This document shows positions 25,825 through 34,611 of a stretch of 64,000 nucleotides of DNA, piece by piece. This stretch comes from Bdellovibrio reynosensis. GTDB lineage: Bacteria; Bdellovibrionota; Bdellovibrionia; Bdellovibrionales; Bdellovibrionaceae. The DNA is taken from contig NZ_CP093442.1 in assembly GCF_022814725.1 (NCBI RefSeq), positions 2,790,001-2,854,000 of the forward strand, given 5' to 3'. Within the stretch, counting starts at the first letter, position 1; each line of letters starts with the position of its first letter. Below the pieces are notes generated by a model. It was not told where the DNA came from, did no database searches, and saw only the letters and a list, made by a program, of their open reading frames with translations. The position numbers and the translations under genes are program-made.

Positions 25825-28478
25825 CAGCGGTTCCGAATGTGAGCTTGAAGTTGAAGGACTAAAGTGGTGCGACCAGGAATCTGTACGCTTTTCATTTCAG
25901 GTTTAAGTACGACCTGGGAAAGAACGGAATCGATTTTTTCATCAAACAACGGGTGAAGCTTCCAAGTGTTTTCAAGTACAGGGTGAGTGAAATTACGTGC
26001 TTCACGGGAAGCATTAAAGAACACCAGCAAAGTTTCAGAGTTGTTTTGTAAAAGCATAGCGATAAGACCGGGCTCTGCTTGATGGTCGTTATCTATGAAT
26101 TGCAAAGTTCTTGTTACATCCGCTGTAGAGTTTAATTTAAATAAATCACTGCTGCAACGAAGGCGTAATAACGCTTTAAAGTACGCATTGGTTTTTGCAA
26201 TTTGTTCTGAAGTGACTTTCATTTCAGGATTTTGCAAACGCGGTTGCCAGAATCCCCAGTCATTTAAATTCTTCCAAGCTGGAGGAAGTCCCTCGCCCCA
26301 GAAATTGGTAGTGCCTGTCCAGTCGATGCGATTAAAGAAATCCCCTGAATCGTAACTGTCTTGATCGCCGTTTTTGGAACGCAATAATTCCGTGCCTGAT
26401 TCAACAAACGGAATTCCTTGTCCTAATAAAGGGAATGATAAAGCTAATTGGTGAATTCGACGGCGCTCTTCACTGTTAGCTGTATTTGGTGTGCGATATC
26501 TGGTTCCGTGGGGAGCTTTTGCTTGAACCGCATCCCACAAACCGTAACCATCATGGGCAGAAACATAATTGATGGTTTCAACCGTGTTTTTAGCAAAGGC
26601 CACAGGGCTGTTACGGAAGCGAAGATCCCCAGCTCTGATAACGGTGCCTAGGTGTTCGCGGAATCGGTAATCGCGCAAGTTACCTGCAAGGCCCACCTTG
26701 ATCACATCACCATAGTGCAAAAGTTTGCCGCGCTGATGGTCAGGTTCGACAGGGGAGTTGCGATTGGCTGGATCGAAATTGAAATCAAAGAACAATCCCG
26801 TCGCAAAACCTTGATCTGATTTTTCATGGGAATTAGTAGTCCCACCACGAACCGCATCTCTTAAACGATCATTGAAAAAACCATAGTCTGTGCCATAGGA
26901 ATTTTCTAGGGTCATTGAATCGCGGGGATATTTCTCGTTAAAGGAACCGAAGGTCCAACCTTCTCCGTAAAGAAGAATTTTTGAACCATCAACGCCATCT
27001 TGAGCTATCGTCAATGATCTTACGGCCTGACGAATGCGCTCCATAGTGGCTTTTGAATGGAAAGACATCAAATCAAAGCGGAAGCCATCGATCTTGTAAG
27101 TTCTTGCCCAGTACAGAACCGCATCTATCATCAGTTTTTCCATCATCCGATTTTCGCTGGCAGTGTCGTTACAGCAAGAGCTTTTGTGAACTTTGCCTTC
27201 ATCATCAAGGCGGTAGTAGTAAAGCGGAACTATCTTATCAAACACAGAATAAGGTTCTAGCTGTTGTTCATAGGTGTGATTAAAGACCACGTCTTGAACA
27301 ACTCGTAAACCTAAGCCGTTAATCGCTTGCACCATTTGGCGCACTTCGCGAATGCGGTTCGCGCCATCGCCATCAACAGCGTAGCTGCCTTCAGGAGTTA
27401 AGAAGTGAACAGGATCATATCCCCAGTTAAAGGGATCTGTTTTTCTCATACCGCCAATCACGCTTTGCGGTTCTTGCAGATTTGAACTTGGTCCGTCGTA
27501 ATTTTCCCATTCAGACTTTTTTTCTTTGACGCTACCGAAGTCATTGAAAGGCAAAAGGTGCAGGTGAGTTAGTCCAGCATTCGCTAACTCTTTTAGGTGT
27601 TTTACGCCTGAAGAATTATGCTGAGTGAACGCCAAATAAGTTCCGCGGTACGTTTCTGGGATATTTTCCTCAATAGCGCTGAAATCACGAATATGCATTT
27701 CGTAGATCACAGAATCATTTAAAGAATTTAGACGTGGCTTTTGTAAACTGCTCCATGAAGGTGGAGTTGTCTTTGCAGAATTTAAGTTCACTAGTTGGGA
27801 TTTTTCACCATCTAATGCCAAGCTTAGACTGTAAGGATCAGTCACCAGCGTAGTTTCAAAACGATCTAAAAGCGGTTGGAAAACTGTAACTTCAAACAGA
27901 TAAAAATAGTTTTCATAGGAAGCAGGTAAATTTAATTCCCAAACACCTAATTCATTGCGTGAAGAAGCTAGCACTTCAGCTTCAGCAGCATTCGTCGTTC
28001 TATTTTTGAATAAATGAATTTTTACGGACTGAGCTGTTGGTGCCCACAGTTTGATCGAGCATTGTTTAAGCCCGCACTGGCCGCCTAAATCGCCGGCGTT
28101 ATAAAAATATAAATCATCCAACAAGCCTGAGTACTGCACAGAGGTTGTATCTAGTATCGTGCGATTGTTATTAGAAATAACGACCTTTAAAGGACGACGA
28201 ATAAGTTCATCGATTTCGTTTTTCGAAAGGTGTCCAGTACTTAAAACTGCGTGGGAATTTTCAACTGCAAGCAATGGTAAACTTACCGAAGTCGCACTGT
28301 TTAGCGGCGTCGCCGTTTCCATAAAGAAGAATTGAGTATTGGCGCTAACGTAAAATCCAGGAGGTAGTTTCAACTTCAACTGAGTCGAATTAATCCAATT
28401 TGCTCGAGCATCTGCAGCCATTGCTTGTCCGCAATAGATGAAGAAAAAACATAGTAAAACCCAGCAGATATTTTTCAG
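25824..28478 (-). CDS. pulA: Type I pullulanase, secreted; probable CTG start
   Basis: Debranching enzyme cutting alpha-1,6 links of pullulan and glycogen limit dextrins. From ATG 28421 it is 865 residues: N-terminal pullulanase domain (WINSTQLKL), CBM48 (~125-200, CSIKLWAPTAQ), then GH13 with the type I motif FNWGYDP, nucleophile in GFRFDLMSFH, acid/base in LYGEGW, and SAHDG. The frame stays open upstream to a TAA; 19 further codons from CTG 28478 encode a signal peptide (KNICWVLLCFFFIYCGQA, cleavage after AMA) with AGAGGGG before it. No ATG/GTG/TTG lies in that stretch. First gene of the maltodextrin operon. Confidence 0.88.
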   Translation of the reverse strand: MKNICWVLLCFFFIYCGQAMAADARANWINSTQLKLKLPPGFYVSANTQFFFMETATPLNSATSVSLPLLAVENSHAVLSTGHLSKNEIDELIRRPLKVVISNNNRTILDTTSVQYSGLLDDLYFYNAGDLGGQCGLKQCSIKLWAPTAQSVKIHLFKNRTTNAAEAEVLASSRNELGVWELNLPASYENYFYLFEVTVFQPLLDRFETTLVTDPYSLSLALDGEKSQLVNLNSAKTTPPSWSSLQKPRLNSLNDSVIYEMHIRDFSAIEENIPETYRGTYLAFTQHNSSGVKHLKELANAGLTHLHLLPFNDFGSVKEKKSEWENYDGPSSNLQEPQSVIGGMRKTDPFNWGYDPVHFLTPEGSYAVDGDGANRIREVRQMVQAINGLGLRVVQDVVFNHTYEQQLEPYSVFDKIVPLYYYRLDDEGKVHKSSCCNDTASENRMMEKLMIDAVLYWARTYKIDGFRFDLMSFHSKATMERIRQAVRSLTIAQDGVDGSKILLYGEGWTFGSFNEKYPRDSMTLENSYGTDYGFFNDRLRDAVRGGTTNSHEKSDQGFATGLFFDFNFDPANRNSPVEPDHQRGKLLHYGDVIKVGLAGNLRDYRFREHLGTVIRAGDLRFRNSPVAFAKNTVETINYVSAHDGYGLWDAVQAKAPHGTRYRTPNTANSEERRRIHQLALSFPLLGQGIPFVESGTELLRSKNGDQDSYDSGDFFNRIDWTGTTNFWGEGLPPAWKNLNDWGFWQPRLQNPEMKVTSEQIAKTNAYFKALLRLRCSSDLFKLNSTADVTRTLQFIDNDHQAEPGLIAMLLQNNSETLLVFFNASREARNFTHPVLENTWKLHPLFDEKIDSVLSQVVLKPEMKSVQIPGRTTLVLQLQAHIRNR

Positions 28479-28567
28479 AAAACACCCCTCTGTATTCAGT
28501 CTCTCTGCGTAATTGCTAGTCAGGCGCAGACTTTAGTGGTTAGCCTCGGGTTTTTCAAGGAGCGACA

Positions 28568-29836
28568 ATGAAAAGTTTGAAGTGGTTTGTTATTTCTTTA
28601 CTGTGGGTTTCGACCAGTTTCGCTATCGAGCCGGAATTTATTGGTTATCTACGTGGTGGAACAGGAATCAACCTTGAGGGCGGTAAAAATAACTGCTTCT
28701 ACAACCAAGGAATCCCGGGTAATTTCATGCGTTTAGGTAACGAGTGCGAATTCTATACAGAGCTTGGAATCACGTTTCCTCATAAAAAAGCTGATGAACA
28801 AGATACAAGCTATTTTAAGACGCACTTCCGCCTGGTTGCAAAGTCCCCAGGGGTACGTCAATGGGAGTCTGCGACAAATTCGATCGCTCAGCAGCTTGAA
28901 GCCTTTATTACCGTTGGTGGCCTAAATGAAATCCCTGGTGAAATCTGGATTGGTAAACGTTTTTACCGTGACGCTGATTCGCACATTATGGATTGGTTCT
29001 ACTATGCTGACATGAGTGGTGTTGGTGCAGGTATCGATAATCTTTCAGTTGGTACTGGTAAACTTGCAGTAGCTCATCTTATTCAAGGTAATGATGATCC
29101 GGCTATTACTACTGACAACGGAACTCCGGTAAATCAGTTTTTAGACATTCGTTATAAGTCGGTACCAGTGATGGAAGATCAAAACATCAACTTCTGGGCC
29201 GTATACGGTTTCGGTCAAGAAAGCACTGATGGTGCAACTGAGTACGCTGATCGCAGTGGTTTTGTTTTAGCGACAAGATTAAATGGTCCGCTTTACACTG
29301 GTAACAACAACTTCGCAGTTCTTTACGGCACAGGCTTGATGCGTGATTTTAATATCTATGGATCGTCAACATTGCCAGTGGCACAAGATCACTTGAATGA
29401 CGCTTGGACTGTGCGTGTAGTGGATGACTGGGTTCGCGATGTGACTGACAAATGGGCCGTTATGTTCACAGCAGCGATCGAACATTCTGACAGCGGTGCA
29501 GACACTAATAGTATCCGCCAAATGCAAATCATTGGTGTTCGTCCAACGTATTATGTGACTGATCGTTTCCAAATGGTTTTTGATGCGGGATTCTCTCGCG
29601 TCAATGACGAATCTGAAGGTGCAGCTTTTGAAAATCGCGATCTTTCTCGCTTTACAATTGCTCCGCAAATTTCATTCAAGAAATCAGTATGGGGTCGTCC
29701 AGTGATGAGATTCTATGTGGCTCATTCAACTTGGTCTGAATCCAATAAATCAAAAGTTGCGGTGGGGCCTGCAGCAGCTTTTGCTGATAAAACTTCCGGC
29801 ACAAACGTCGGCTACCAGTTTGAAACTTGGTTTTAA
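28568..29836 (+). CDS. lamB: Maltoporin-like outer-membrane channel (LamB family)
   Basis: A 422-residue outer-membrane beta-barrel with signal peptide (VISLLWVSTSFA). It matches LamB: FIGYLRGGTG opening, a Cys pair around CFYNQGIPG...RLGNECEFYTELG as in maltoporin, then GKRFYRDADSHIMDWFYYADMSGVGAGIDN. It ends in a terminal Phe (GYQFETWF), the BAM recognition signal. It is divergent from the pullulanase/MalEFGK operon, so both presumably share the 90-146-bp control region. RBS AAGGAG. Passes maltodextrins across the outer membrane. Confidence 0.93.
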   Translation: MKSLKWFVISLLWVSTSFAIEPEFIGYLRGGTGINLEGGKNNCFYNQGIPGNFMRLGNECEFYTELGITFPHKKADEQDTSYFKTHFRLVAKSPGVRQWESATNSIAQQLEAFITVGGLNEIPGEIWIGKRFYRDADSHIMDWFYYADMSGVGAGIDNLSVGTGKLAVAHLIQGNDDPAITTDNGTPVNQFLDIRYKSVPVMEDQNINFWAVYGFGQESTDGATEYADRSGFVLATRLNGPLYTGNNNFAVLYGTGLMRDFNIYGSSTLPVAQDHLNDAWTVRVVDDWVRDVTDKWAVMFTAAIEHSDSGADTNSIRQMQIIGVRPTYYVTDRFQMVFDAGFSRVNDESEGAAFENRDLSRFTIAPQISFKKSVWGRPVMRFYVAHSTWSESNKSKVAVGPAAAFADKTSGTNVGYQFETWF

Positions 29837-29842
29837 AAAATT

Positions 29843-29873
29843 AAAAAAGGGATCTGCGAAGATCCCTTTTTTA
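29843..29873 (+). terminator. Intrinsic terminator of lamB-like gene
   Basis: GGGATCT (29849-29855), loop GCGA, AGATCCC (29860-29866), then T6. A6 on the other side makes it bidirectional; the convergent asparaginase-like gene ends 25 bp on. Confidence 0.85.
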
Positions 29874-29897
29874 ATGCCCAAAATTTCAAGAAAAAAT

Positions 29898-30416
29898 CTA
29901 GAAGCTTTCGAAAGTTCCTTTTTCCTTATTCTTTCTAACATTCGGTAACGAGAATACCTGGTTGTGGAATGAAATATAAAATCCTGGATTCAAAAGTTTT
30001 GCTGCCAGTAACGCCTCTGTTACATTTTGAGTAGCATCACTGTCATCAAATCCCATCGGAATCATAGCTCCCGTAAAAACCACCGGAACTTTCGGTGTTC
30101 CCATTTCTTTAAAACAGTATTCTGCAGAAACGTGCATGGTGTCTGTACCATGCAGGACAACGATAGGACTGCCTCTTTGCATTTGATCTTTAACGGTAGC
30201 TGCAATCAAACTGCGATCACCGTCAGTCATGTACAATGAATCTTTGCTTAATAGCGGGTAGACCATGATGTTGGTATAAGGCAGTCGCATTTTTGAAAGA
30301 ATGCGATTTTTAATACTGGTTCCGCGGTTTTCCAAAGAGCCATCGAATTCATTATATGTTTTTTCAATGGTCCCACCGGTAGTGATGATAATTACGTCTT
30401 TAATTGGTGTGCTCAT
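29898..30416 (-). CDS. Asparaginase N-terminal-domain protein (half length)
   Basis: A 172-residue protein from ATG 30416 (RBS AGGATC). It matches the N-terminal domain of type I/II L-asparaginases: IITTGGTIEKTYNEFDG with the catalytic Thr of TTGGTIE, and the second motif VLHGTDTMHVSAEY. It ends where full-length enzymes (~330 residues) would enter the linker and C-terminal domain. No C-terminal half or frameshifted remainder follows, since the terminator of lamB begins 25 bp away. Stand-alone asparaginase-domain proteins exist; activity is uncertain. Confidence 0.8.
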   Translation of the reverse strand: MSTPIKDVIIITTGGTIEKTYNEFDGSLENRGTSIKNRILSKMRLPYTNIMVYPLLSKDSLYMTDGDRSLIAATVKDQMQRGSPIVVLHGTDTMHVSAEYCFKEMGTPKVPVVFTGAMIPMGFDDSDATQNVTEALLAAKLLNPGFYISFHNQVFSLPNVRKNKEKGTFESF

Positions 30417-30500
30417 GCAAAGTGATCCTATGCCATTGTGGTTTAAGTAGCAAGGTGGCAGGTGCTCATGTAGCATATAGCCAATATAGAGGTTTGCGAC

Positions 30501-30926
30501 ATGGATGCTCGTTTAAGTTTAATAACTTTGGGAGTGAACAGTATCAGTCTTTCCCGAGAGTTTTACGAAAAAGGCCTGGGATGGAATGTATCTTCGGCAA
30601 GCAACGAAAACGTTGTTTTTCTTAAAACACGAGGCGCAGTGATTTCTTTATTTGGAAAACAGGAATTAGCCAAAGATGCCCAAGTTGATGGCCAAGGTAG
30701 CGGTTTTCGAGATTTTGCTTTAGCTCACAATGTTCGCACTAAAGAAGAAGTCGCCGAAGTTCTGAACCAAGCTGAAATAGCGGGGGGGCGAATTATTAAA
30801 CCGGCCCAGGATGTTTTCTGGGGCGGGCACAGCGGCTACTTTGAAGATCCCGACGGATTTTTATGGGAAATAGCATGGAATCCACACTTTCCCTTGGATG
30901 AAAACGGCAACGTTCAACTACCTTAA
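30501..30926 (+). CDS. VOC-family (glyoxalase-like) protein
   Basis: A 141-residue protein: MDARLSLITLGVNSISLSREFYEKGLGW is the standard glyoxalase/bleomycin-resistance opening, and GHSGYFEDPDGFLWEIAWNPHF the standard C-terminal strand with metal-ligand Glu. One betaalphabetabetabeta module pair, cytoplasmic. GAGG lies eight nt before the ATG. A second VOC gene follows after 25 nt on the same strand, likely co-transcribed. Substrate unknown. Confidence 0.88.
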   Translation: MDARLSLITLGVNSISLSREFYEKGLGWNVSSASNENVVFLKTRGAVISLFGKQELAKDAQVDGQGSGFRDFALAHNVRTKEEVAEVLNQAEIAGGRIIKPAQDVFWGGHSGYFEDPDGFLWEIAWNPHFPLDENGNVQLP

Positions 30927-30951
30927 TTGTACAACCACATAGGAGAAACGT

Positions 30952-31443
30952 ATGGCTACTGTTAAACCAGTTCCTATTCCTGAAGCTCCGCTGGCTCCTT
31001 ATCTTTGCGTTCGCAATGCGGCCCAGGCTATCGAGTTTTATCAAAAAGCATTTGGTGCAAAGGTGATTTTTCGCATGGATGACCCGTCCGGTTCGGGAAA
31101 GATAGGGCACGCTGAACTAAAAATTGAAAATGCGCATATTTATTTGTGCGATGAATTTCCAGAAATGGATACGCGGGGCCCAGAATCCATCGGCGGTTCA
31201 CCGGTGATGCTTCATCTTTACGTTAAAGATGTAGATGCTTTTACTGAAAGAGCGGTGAAAGCCGGAATCACTGTGGATAGAAGAGTGGAAAATCAAATTT
31301 ACGGCGATCGCGGCGGAAAGTTTATAGATCCCTTTGGGCATATTTGGTGGATTGCTTCCCACAAAGAAGATGTTTCTGCTGAAGAAGTCACACGGCGCGC
31401 GAAAAAAATGATGGCGCAACAACAGCAACAAGATCAGCAGTAA
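30952..31443 (+). CDS. VOC-family protein, PhnB-like
   Basis: A 163-residue VOC protein of the PhnB/YjdN type: APYLCVRNAAQAIEFYQKAFGAKV, MDDPSGSGKIGHAELKIENAHIYLCDE, and GGKFIDPFGHIWWIASHKEDV with the usual end. The C-terminal tail is glutamine-rich (MAQQQQQDQQ). RBS AGGAGAAA. Probably in one transcript with the VOC gene just upstream. Its stop abuts that of the convergent GreA/B-like gene. Confidence 0.88.
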   Translation: MATVKPVPIPEAPLAPYLCVRNAAQAIEFYQKAFGAKVIFRMDDPSGSGKIGHAELKIENAHIYLCDEFPEMDTRGPESIGGSPVMLHLYVKDVDAFTERAVKAGITVDRRVENQIYGDRGGKFIDPFGHIWWIASHKEDVSAEEVTRRAKKMMAQQQQQDQQ

Positions 31444-31923
31444 TTACCAAACTTTCAGGATTTCGTATTCGCGGAAGTTGTCGCCTGTTTCAACAACGGC
31501 GACACCTTCTTGTGTTTGATCCAAAAGTGCTTCGCCTAAAGGGCTATTTGGCGTGATGATTTGAATTGTGCGACCCTCAAATTTAATACTGATGCCGCCA
31601 CCTTTTCCTAAAATAAAAAAGGTGTTCTTCTTACCATCAGAATCAACTTCTACTAAAGCTGTGGAATTGATTTTGTCTTTAGGTCCGAAGTCCCTGACGT
31701 TCACGTGCTTCAGAAAGTATATAATTTCTTCGACCTCTCCGACACGTTTTGCTTGTGCCCCGGCTAAGTAAGAAGCTTCAAGGCCACGGGTATCGTATTC
31801 ATTTTCAGGTTTGCTTTCTTCACTTGTAGCCGCTTCATAAGTGGCAATAGCAGCATCTTTTAATACTGTTAAATCGGCTTCTAATTGTGTGCATAAAGCT
31901 TCAACAAGCTTCTTTTTATCCAA
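31444..31923 (-). CDS. GreA/GreB-family transcription elongation factor-like
   Basis: A 159-residue protein. The C-terminal ~85 residues are the FKBP-like GreA/GreB domain (FILGKGGGISIKFEGRTIQIITPNSPLGEALLDQ). The N-terminal part is helical but shorter than the GreA coiled coil, with an acidic segment AATSEESKPENEYDTRGLEASYLAGAQ as in Rnk/GreB-like proteins. It could act on RNA polymerase through its secondary channel. The start is a TTG (31921-31923) with CGAGGT upstream; no ATG is near. Confidence 0.8.
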   Translation of the reverse strand: MDKKKLVEALCTQLEADLTVLKDAAIATYEAATSEESKPENEYDTRGLEASYLAGAQAKRVGEVEEIIYFLKHVNVRDFGPKDKINSTALVEVDSDGKKNTFFILGKGGGISIKFEGRTIQIITPNSPLGEALLDQTQEGVAVVETGDNFREYEILKVW

Positions 31924-31980
31924 GACAAACCTCGTAATGGACTAATTATATTGGAAGACAAAATCAAGGCAACAGACTTT

Positions 31981-32520
31981 TTAAAAAGAGCTGCCAGGCT
32001 GTTTTAAAAATTCAATTTCCTCTGCAGATGAAGTGCGATTTAAAATCTTATTTCGGTGGGGATAGCGACCAAAACGGTCAATGATAGCCTTATGTGCTCT
32101 TTCGAACTTTAGATTGTATTCTAATCCAGGTTGGGAAAATAAATGCAGTGCCTCTTCATGGGCCTCTTTAGCCTCACTGTGCATGAATGGCATATACAAG
32201 AAAGCTTTTTGGGTTGCATTAAGCTTGCGATCATCACCATTTCTTACGGCTTCTTTTGCCAAGTGCAGGGCAAGATCATCCATGGCAAAAGCTCTTTTAT
32301 CATCGCGGAACATATTTCTTGAAAATTGATCTAAAACGATGATTTCAGCCAAACGTCCTTTCGCAGTTTTGCGCCATTCTATAGAATGGCCTTCTACCAC
32401 ATAGTGGTACGTTTCGGTAAAACGTTTACGGATGTGCGCATCGAACTGTTCATCTTTTGTGAACCACAAGCTTGGATCAATTTCTTCAAACCAAAAATCT
32501 AATATTTTCTGTGGATCCAT
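31981..32520 (-). CDS. DUF924 family protein
   Basis: A 179-residue all-helical protein matching DUF924 from its first helix (ILDFWFEEIDPSLWFTKDEQFD) to the conserved ...LAEIIVLDQFSRNMFRDDKRAFA and FERAHKAIIDRFGRYPHRNKIL. These TPR-like soluble proteins are widespread and uncharacterised. The ATG at 32520 has AAGGAAAAAG directly upstream and is preferred over the 11-residue longer version. It lies downstream of hsp20, separated by that gene's terminator. Confidence 0.88.
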   Translation of the reverse strand: MDPQKILDFWFEEIDPSLWFTKDEQFDAHIRKRFTETYHYVVEGHSIEWRKTAKGRLAEIIVLDQFSRNMFRDDKRAFAMDDLALHLAKEAVRNGDDRKLNATQKAFLYMPFMHSEAKEAHEEALHLFSQPGLEYNLKFERAHKAIIDRFGRYPHRNKILNRTSSAEEIEFLKQPGSSF

Positions 32521-32529
32521 CTTTTTCCT

Positions 32530-32565
32530 TAAATAAAACAGAAGGCCTTTCACTAGGCCTTCTGT
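32530..32565 (-). terminator. Intrinsic terminator of hsp20
   Basis: ACAGAAGGCCT (32538-32548) and AGGCCTTCTGT (32555-32565) form an 11-bp perfect stem. Read on the minus strand it is followed by TTTTATTT. It closes the Hsp20 transcript before the DUF924 gene. Confidence 0.85.
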
Positions 32566-32578
32566 AGAACAGTCTTAC

Positions 32579-33103
32579 TTAGTGGCTTCTTGAAGTATCC
32601 GTTTTTACGTCAACTTCATCCTTTTTGGAATGAAGAAGTTTATCAAAGAATCCACCAGCTTTTGACTCGATTTCAATTTTACGCGCTTGAGTTTCTGGAG
32701 TTTTTGGCAAGAAAAGCGAAAGAACTCCATCCTCATAGCGAGCCTCGATGTCATCAGCATTTACTGTTGAAGGTAAAGTGAAGCTTCTTGTGAAGGAGCC
32801 ATAACTTCTTTCAAAACGTTGACCTTTTTTACCTTCAGTTACATTGGTTTCACGTTTACGTTCACCAGAAATAGTAAGTACATTATTCTTAACATCGATC
32901 TTAATGTCGTCTTTTTTCATACCGGGAAGATCGATTGTCATTAAATAATGGCCTTCTTCTTCTTCGACATCTGTTACCGGATTGAAGCCGGAACTAACTG
33001 GGAAGTCTGAATTGCGAGTGAAGTCTTCAAACATTCGCTCCATTTCAGAAAAGAAGTCGCCTGTAGACAAGCGTCTTTCCGACCATGGTGTTAGATGTCT
33101 CAT
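32579..33103 (-). CDS. Hsp20/alpha-crystallin small heat-shock protein
   Basis: A 174-residue chaperone. The alpha-crystallin domain (~45-140) shows DLPGMKKDDIKIDVKNNVLTISGERK, the RSYGSFTRSFTLP strand and ARYEDGVLSLFLPKT. The C-terminal I-x-I-type anchor is KIEIES. The N-terminus (TPWSERRLSTGDFFSEMERMFEDF) is the usual oligomerisation arm. The start is ATG 33103 with GGAGGT five nt upstream. The leader holds a hairpin (ACATCTG 33160-33166 with CAGATGT 33175-33181). ATP-independent holdase for unfolded proteins. Confidence 0.93.
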   Translation of the reverse strand: MRHLTPWSERRLSTGDFFSEMERMFEDFTRNSDFPVSSGFNPVTDVEEEEGHYLMTIDLPGMKKDDIKIDVKNNVLTISGERKRETNVTEGKKGQRFERSYGSFTRSFTLPSTVNADDIEARYEDGVLSLFLPKTPETQARKIEIESKAGGFFDKLLHSKKDEVDVKTDTSRSH

Positions 33104-33231
33104 AACTACCTCCTTTCCATAGGTACATTCTAAACCTGTTTCTTGTTGTGGGGATGTCAACATCTGTATTTTGTCAGATGTTTTTAGACTTATGAATTTG
33201 CTGTGATAGGCTCATATTTCCGGAGGAAAAA

Positions 33232-34599
33232 ATGAAGGTAGCGATTGCAGGAGCGAGTGGATTTGTAGGAAAGGCTCTAATTTTAGAACTACAAAAAGAC
33301 CATAGCCTGGTTGCCTTAAGTCGCTCTTCAAAGAAAACCGACAGTCCTCAGCTTGAGTGGCGGGCCTGTGATTTATTTAGTCTTCTGGATGCAGAAAAAG
33401 CTCTGGTTGGCGTTGATGTCGCTATCTACCTTGTCCACTCCATGCGACCTTCGGCTCATTTGACTCAAGGGACTTTCGATGATTTCGACCTTATTGTAGC
33501 CGATAATTTTGTGAGGGCCGCAATAAAATGTGGGGTTAAGCAGATAATCTATCTAGGTGGATTAAGACCTGAAGACACAAAAGATCTATCTCTTCATTTA
33601 CGCAGCCGTTTAGAAGTCGAAGATGTTTTTAGGAATAGTGGAATCCCATTCACCATCTTACGTGCGCCGATCATTTTAGGTGCTGAAGGCTCTTCGTTTC
33701 ACATCATGGCAAGACTTGTTGAAAGATTGCCTGTGATGGTGACGCCAGCATGGACAAGAACTTTAAGTCAGCCCGTGTCTTTAAAAGATGTGGTTGCAAG
33801 CATTAGTTACTGCATCGGTAATGAAGAGACATATTCAAAAACCTATGATTTGGGTGGCCCAGAGATTGTTAGTTATTCCGAGGTCATGTTGAAAATCGCA
33901 AAGCGCATGGGATTAGAACGTAAACTTCTTCCATTTCCATTTGTGACGCCAAGAATTTCCACGTTGTGGGTGTGTTTAATCACGGGTGCGCCAAGTGCAT
34001 TAGTTAAACCTTTGATTGTAGGTCTTAAGGCGCCGTTGCTAGTCAGTGCGGAATGGGAACTAAAAATTCCAAACCATAAATATCTTTCCATCGATGAAGC
34101 CGTCGATGAGGCTTTGAAAGAATATAGTGGAAAGAAAAGCCCCTTAGCTTTTCAAGGCAGTCCGTCAGGCCCCCATGTCGTTCGCTCAGTGCAAAGGATT
34201 CCGTTACCAAATGGTATCCATGCTGAACAAGTGGCCCATGCCTATTTGGAATTCCTTCCCCGAACCCAGCCATTTTTTTTGCGGGTTGAGGTAGCGGGGA
34301 ACTGGATTTACTTTTCTTGGCGCTTTCCTTATGTTCGACTTTTGATTCTTGAATATTCGCCAGAGCGTAGTTGGTTGAATCGACAATTGTTCTATGTGCG
34401 TGGCGGGTTACTGGCGTTGACGACAGAGCGAGGCCGTTTAGAATTCCGCGAAATCTTGGGTGGTAAGGCTGTGATCGCTGCAATTCATGATTTCAAACCA
34501 CGCATGCCATGGTATATTTACCGCTGGAGCCAGGCTTTGTTTCATCTGTGGGTGATGAAACAGTTTGGAAAGTATTTAAGTCAAAAAACTCCGACATAA
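33232..34599 (+). CDS. NAD(P)-binding epimerase-like protein with DUF2867 domain
   Basis: A 455-residue two-part protein. Residues 1-~300 are an atypical short-chain dehydrogenase (VAIAGASGFVGKALILEL nucleotide loop; IYLGGLRPE; FTILRAPIILG). Residues ~310-450 resemble DUF2867 (FFLRVEVAGNWIYFSW, RGRLEFREILGGKAVIAAIHDF, PWYIYRWSQALFHLWVMKQF). This fusion is common in bacteria and thought to be a membrane-associated NAD-dependent reductase. RBS CGGAGG. A DUF1304 gene follows after 12 nt. Confidence 0.85.
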   Translation: MKVAIAGASGFVGKALILELQKDHSLVALSRSSKKTDSPQLEWRACDLFSLLDAEKALVGVDVAIYLVHSMRPSAHLTQGTFDDFDLIVADNFVRAAIKCGVKQIIYLGGLRPEDTKDLSLHLRSRLEVEDVFRNSGIPFTILRAPIILGAEGSSFHIMARLVERLPVMVTPAWTRTLSQPVSLKDVVASISYCIGNEETYSKTYDLGGPEIVSYSEVMLKIAKRMGLERKLLPFPFVTPRISTLWVCLITGAPSALVKPLIVGLKAPLLVSAEWELKIPNHKYLSIDEAVDEALKEYSGKKSPLAFQGSPSGPHVVRSVQRIPLPNGIHAEQVAHAYLEFLPRTQPFFLRVEVAGNWIYFSWRFPYVRLLILEYSPERSWLNRQLFYVRGGLLALTTERGRLEFREILGGKAVIAAIHDFKPRMPWYIYRWSQALFHLWVMKQFGKYLSQKTPT

Positions 34600-34611
34600 A
34601 GAAAGTTGATC

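Noticed and set aside
33104-33231. Possible sigma32 or ROSE-type heat-shock control upstream of hsp20
   Set aside because: TTGACA and a hairpin are present, but no properly spaced -10 or CCCCAT box or ROSE pattern could be found.
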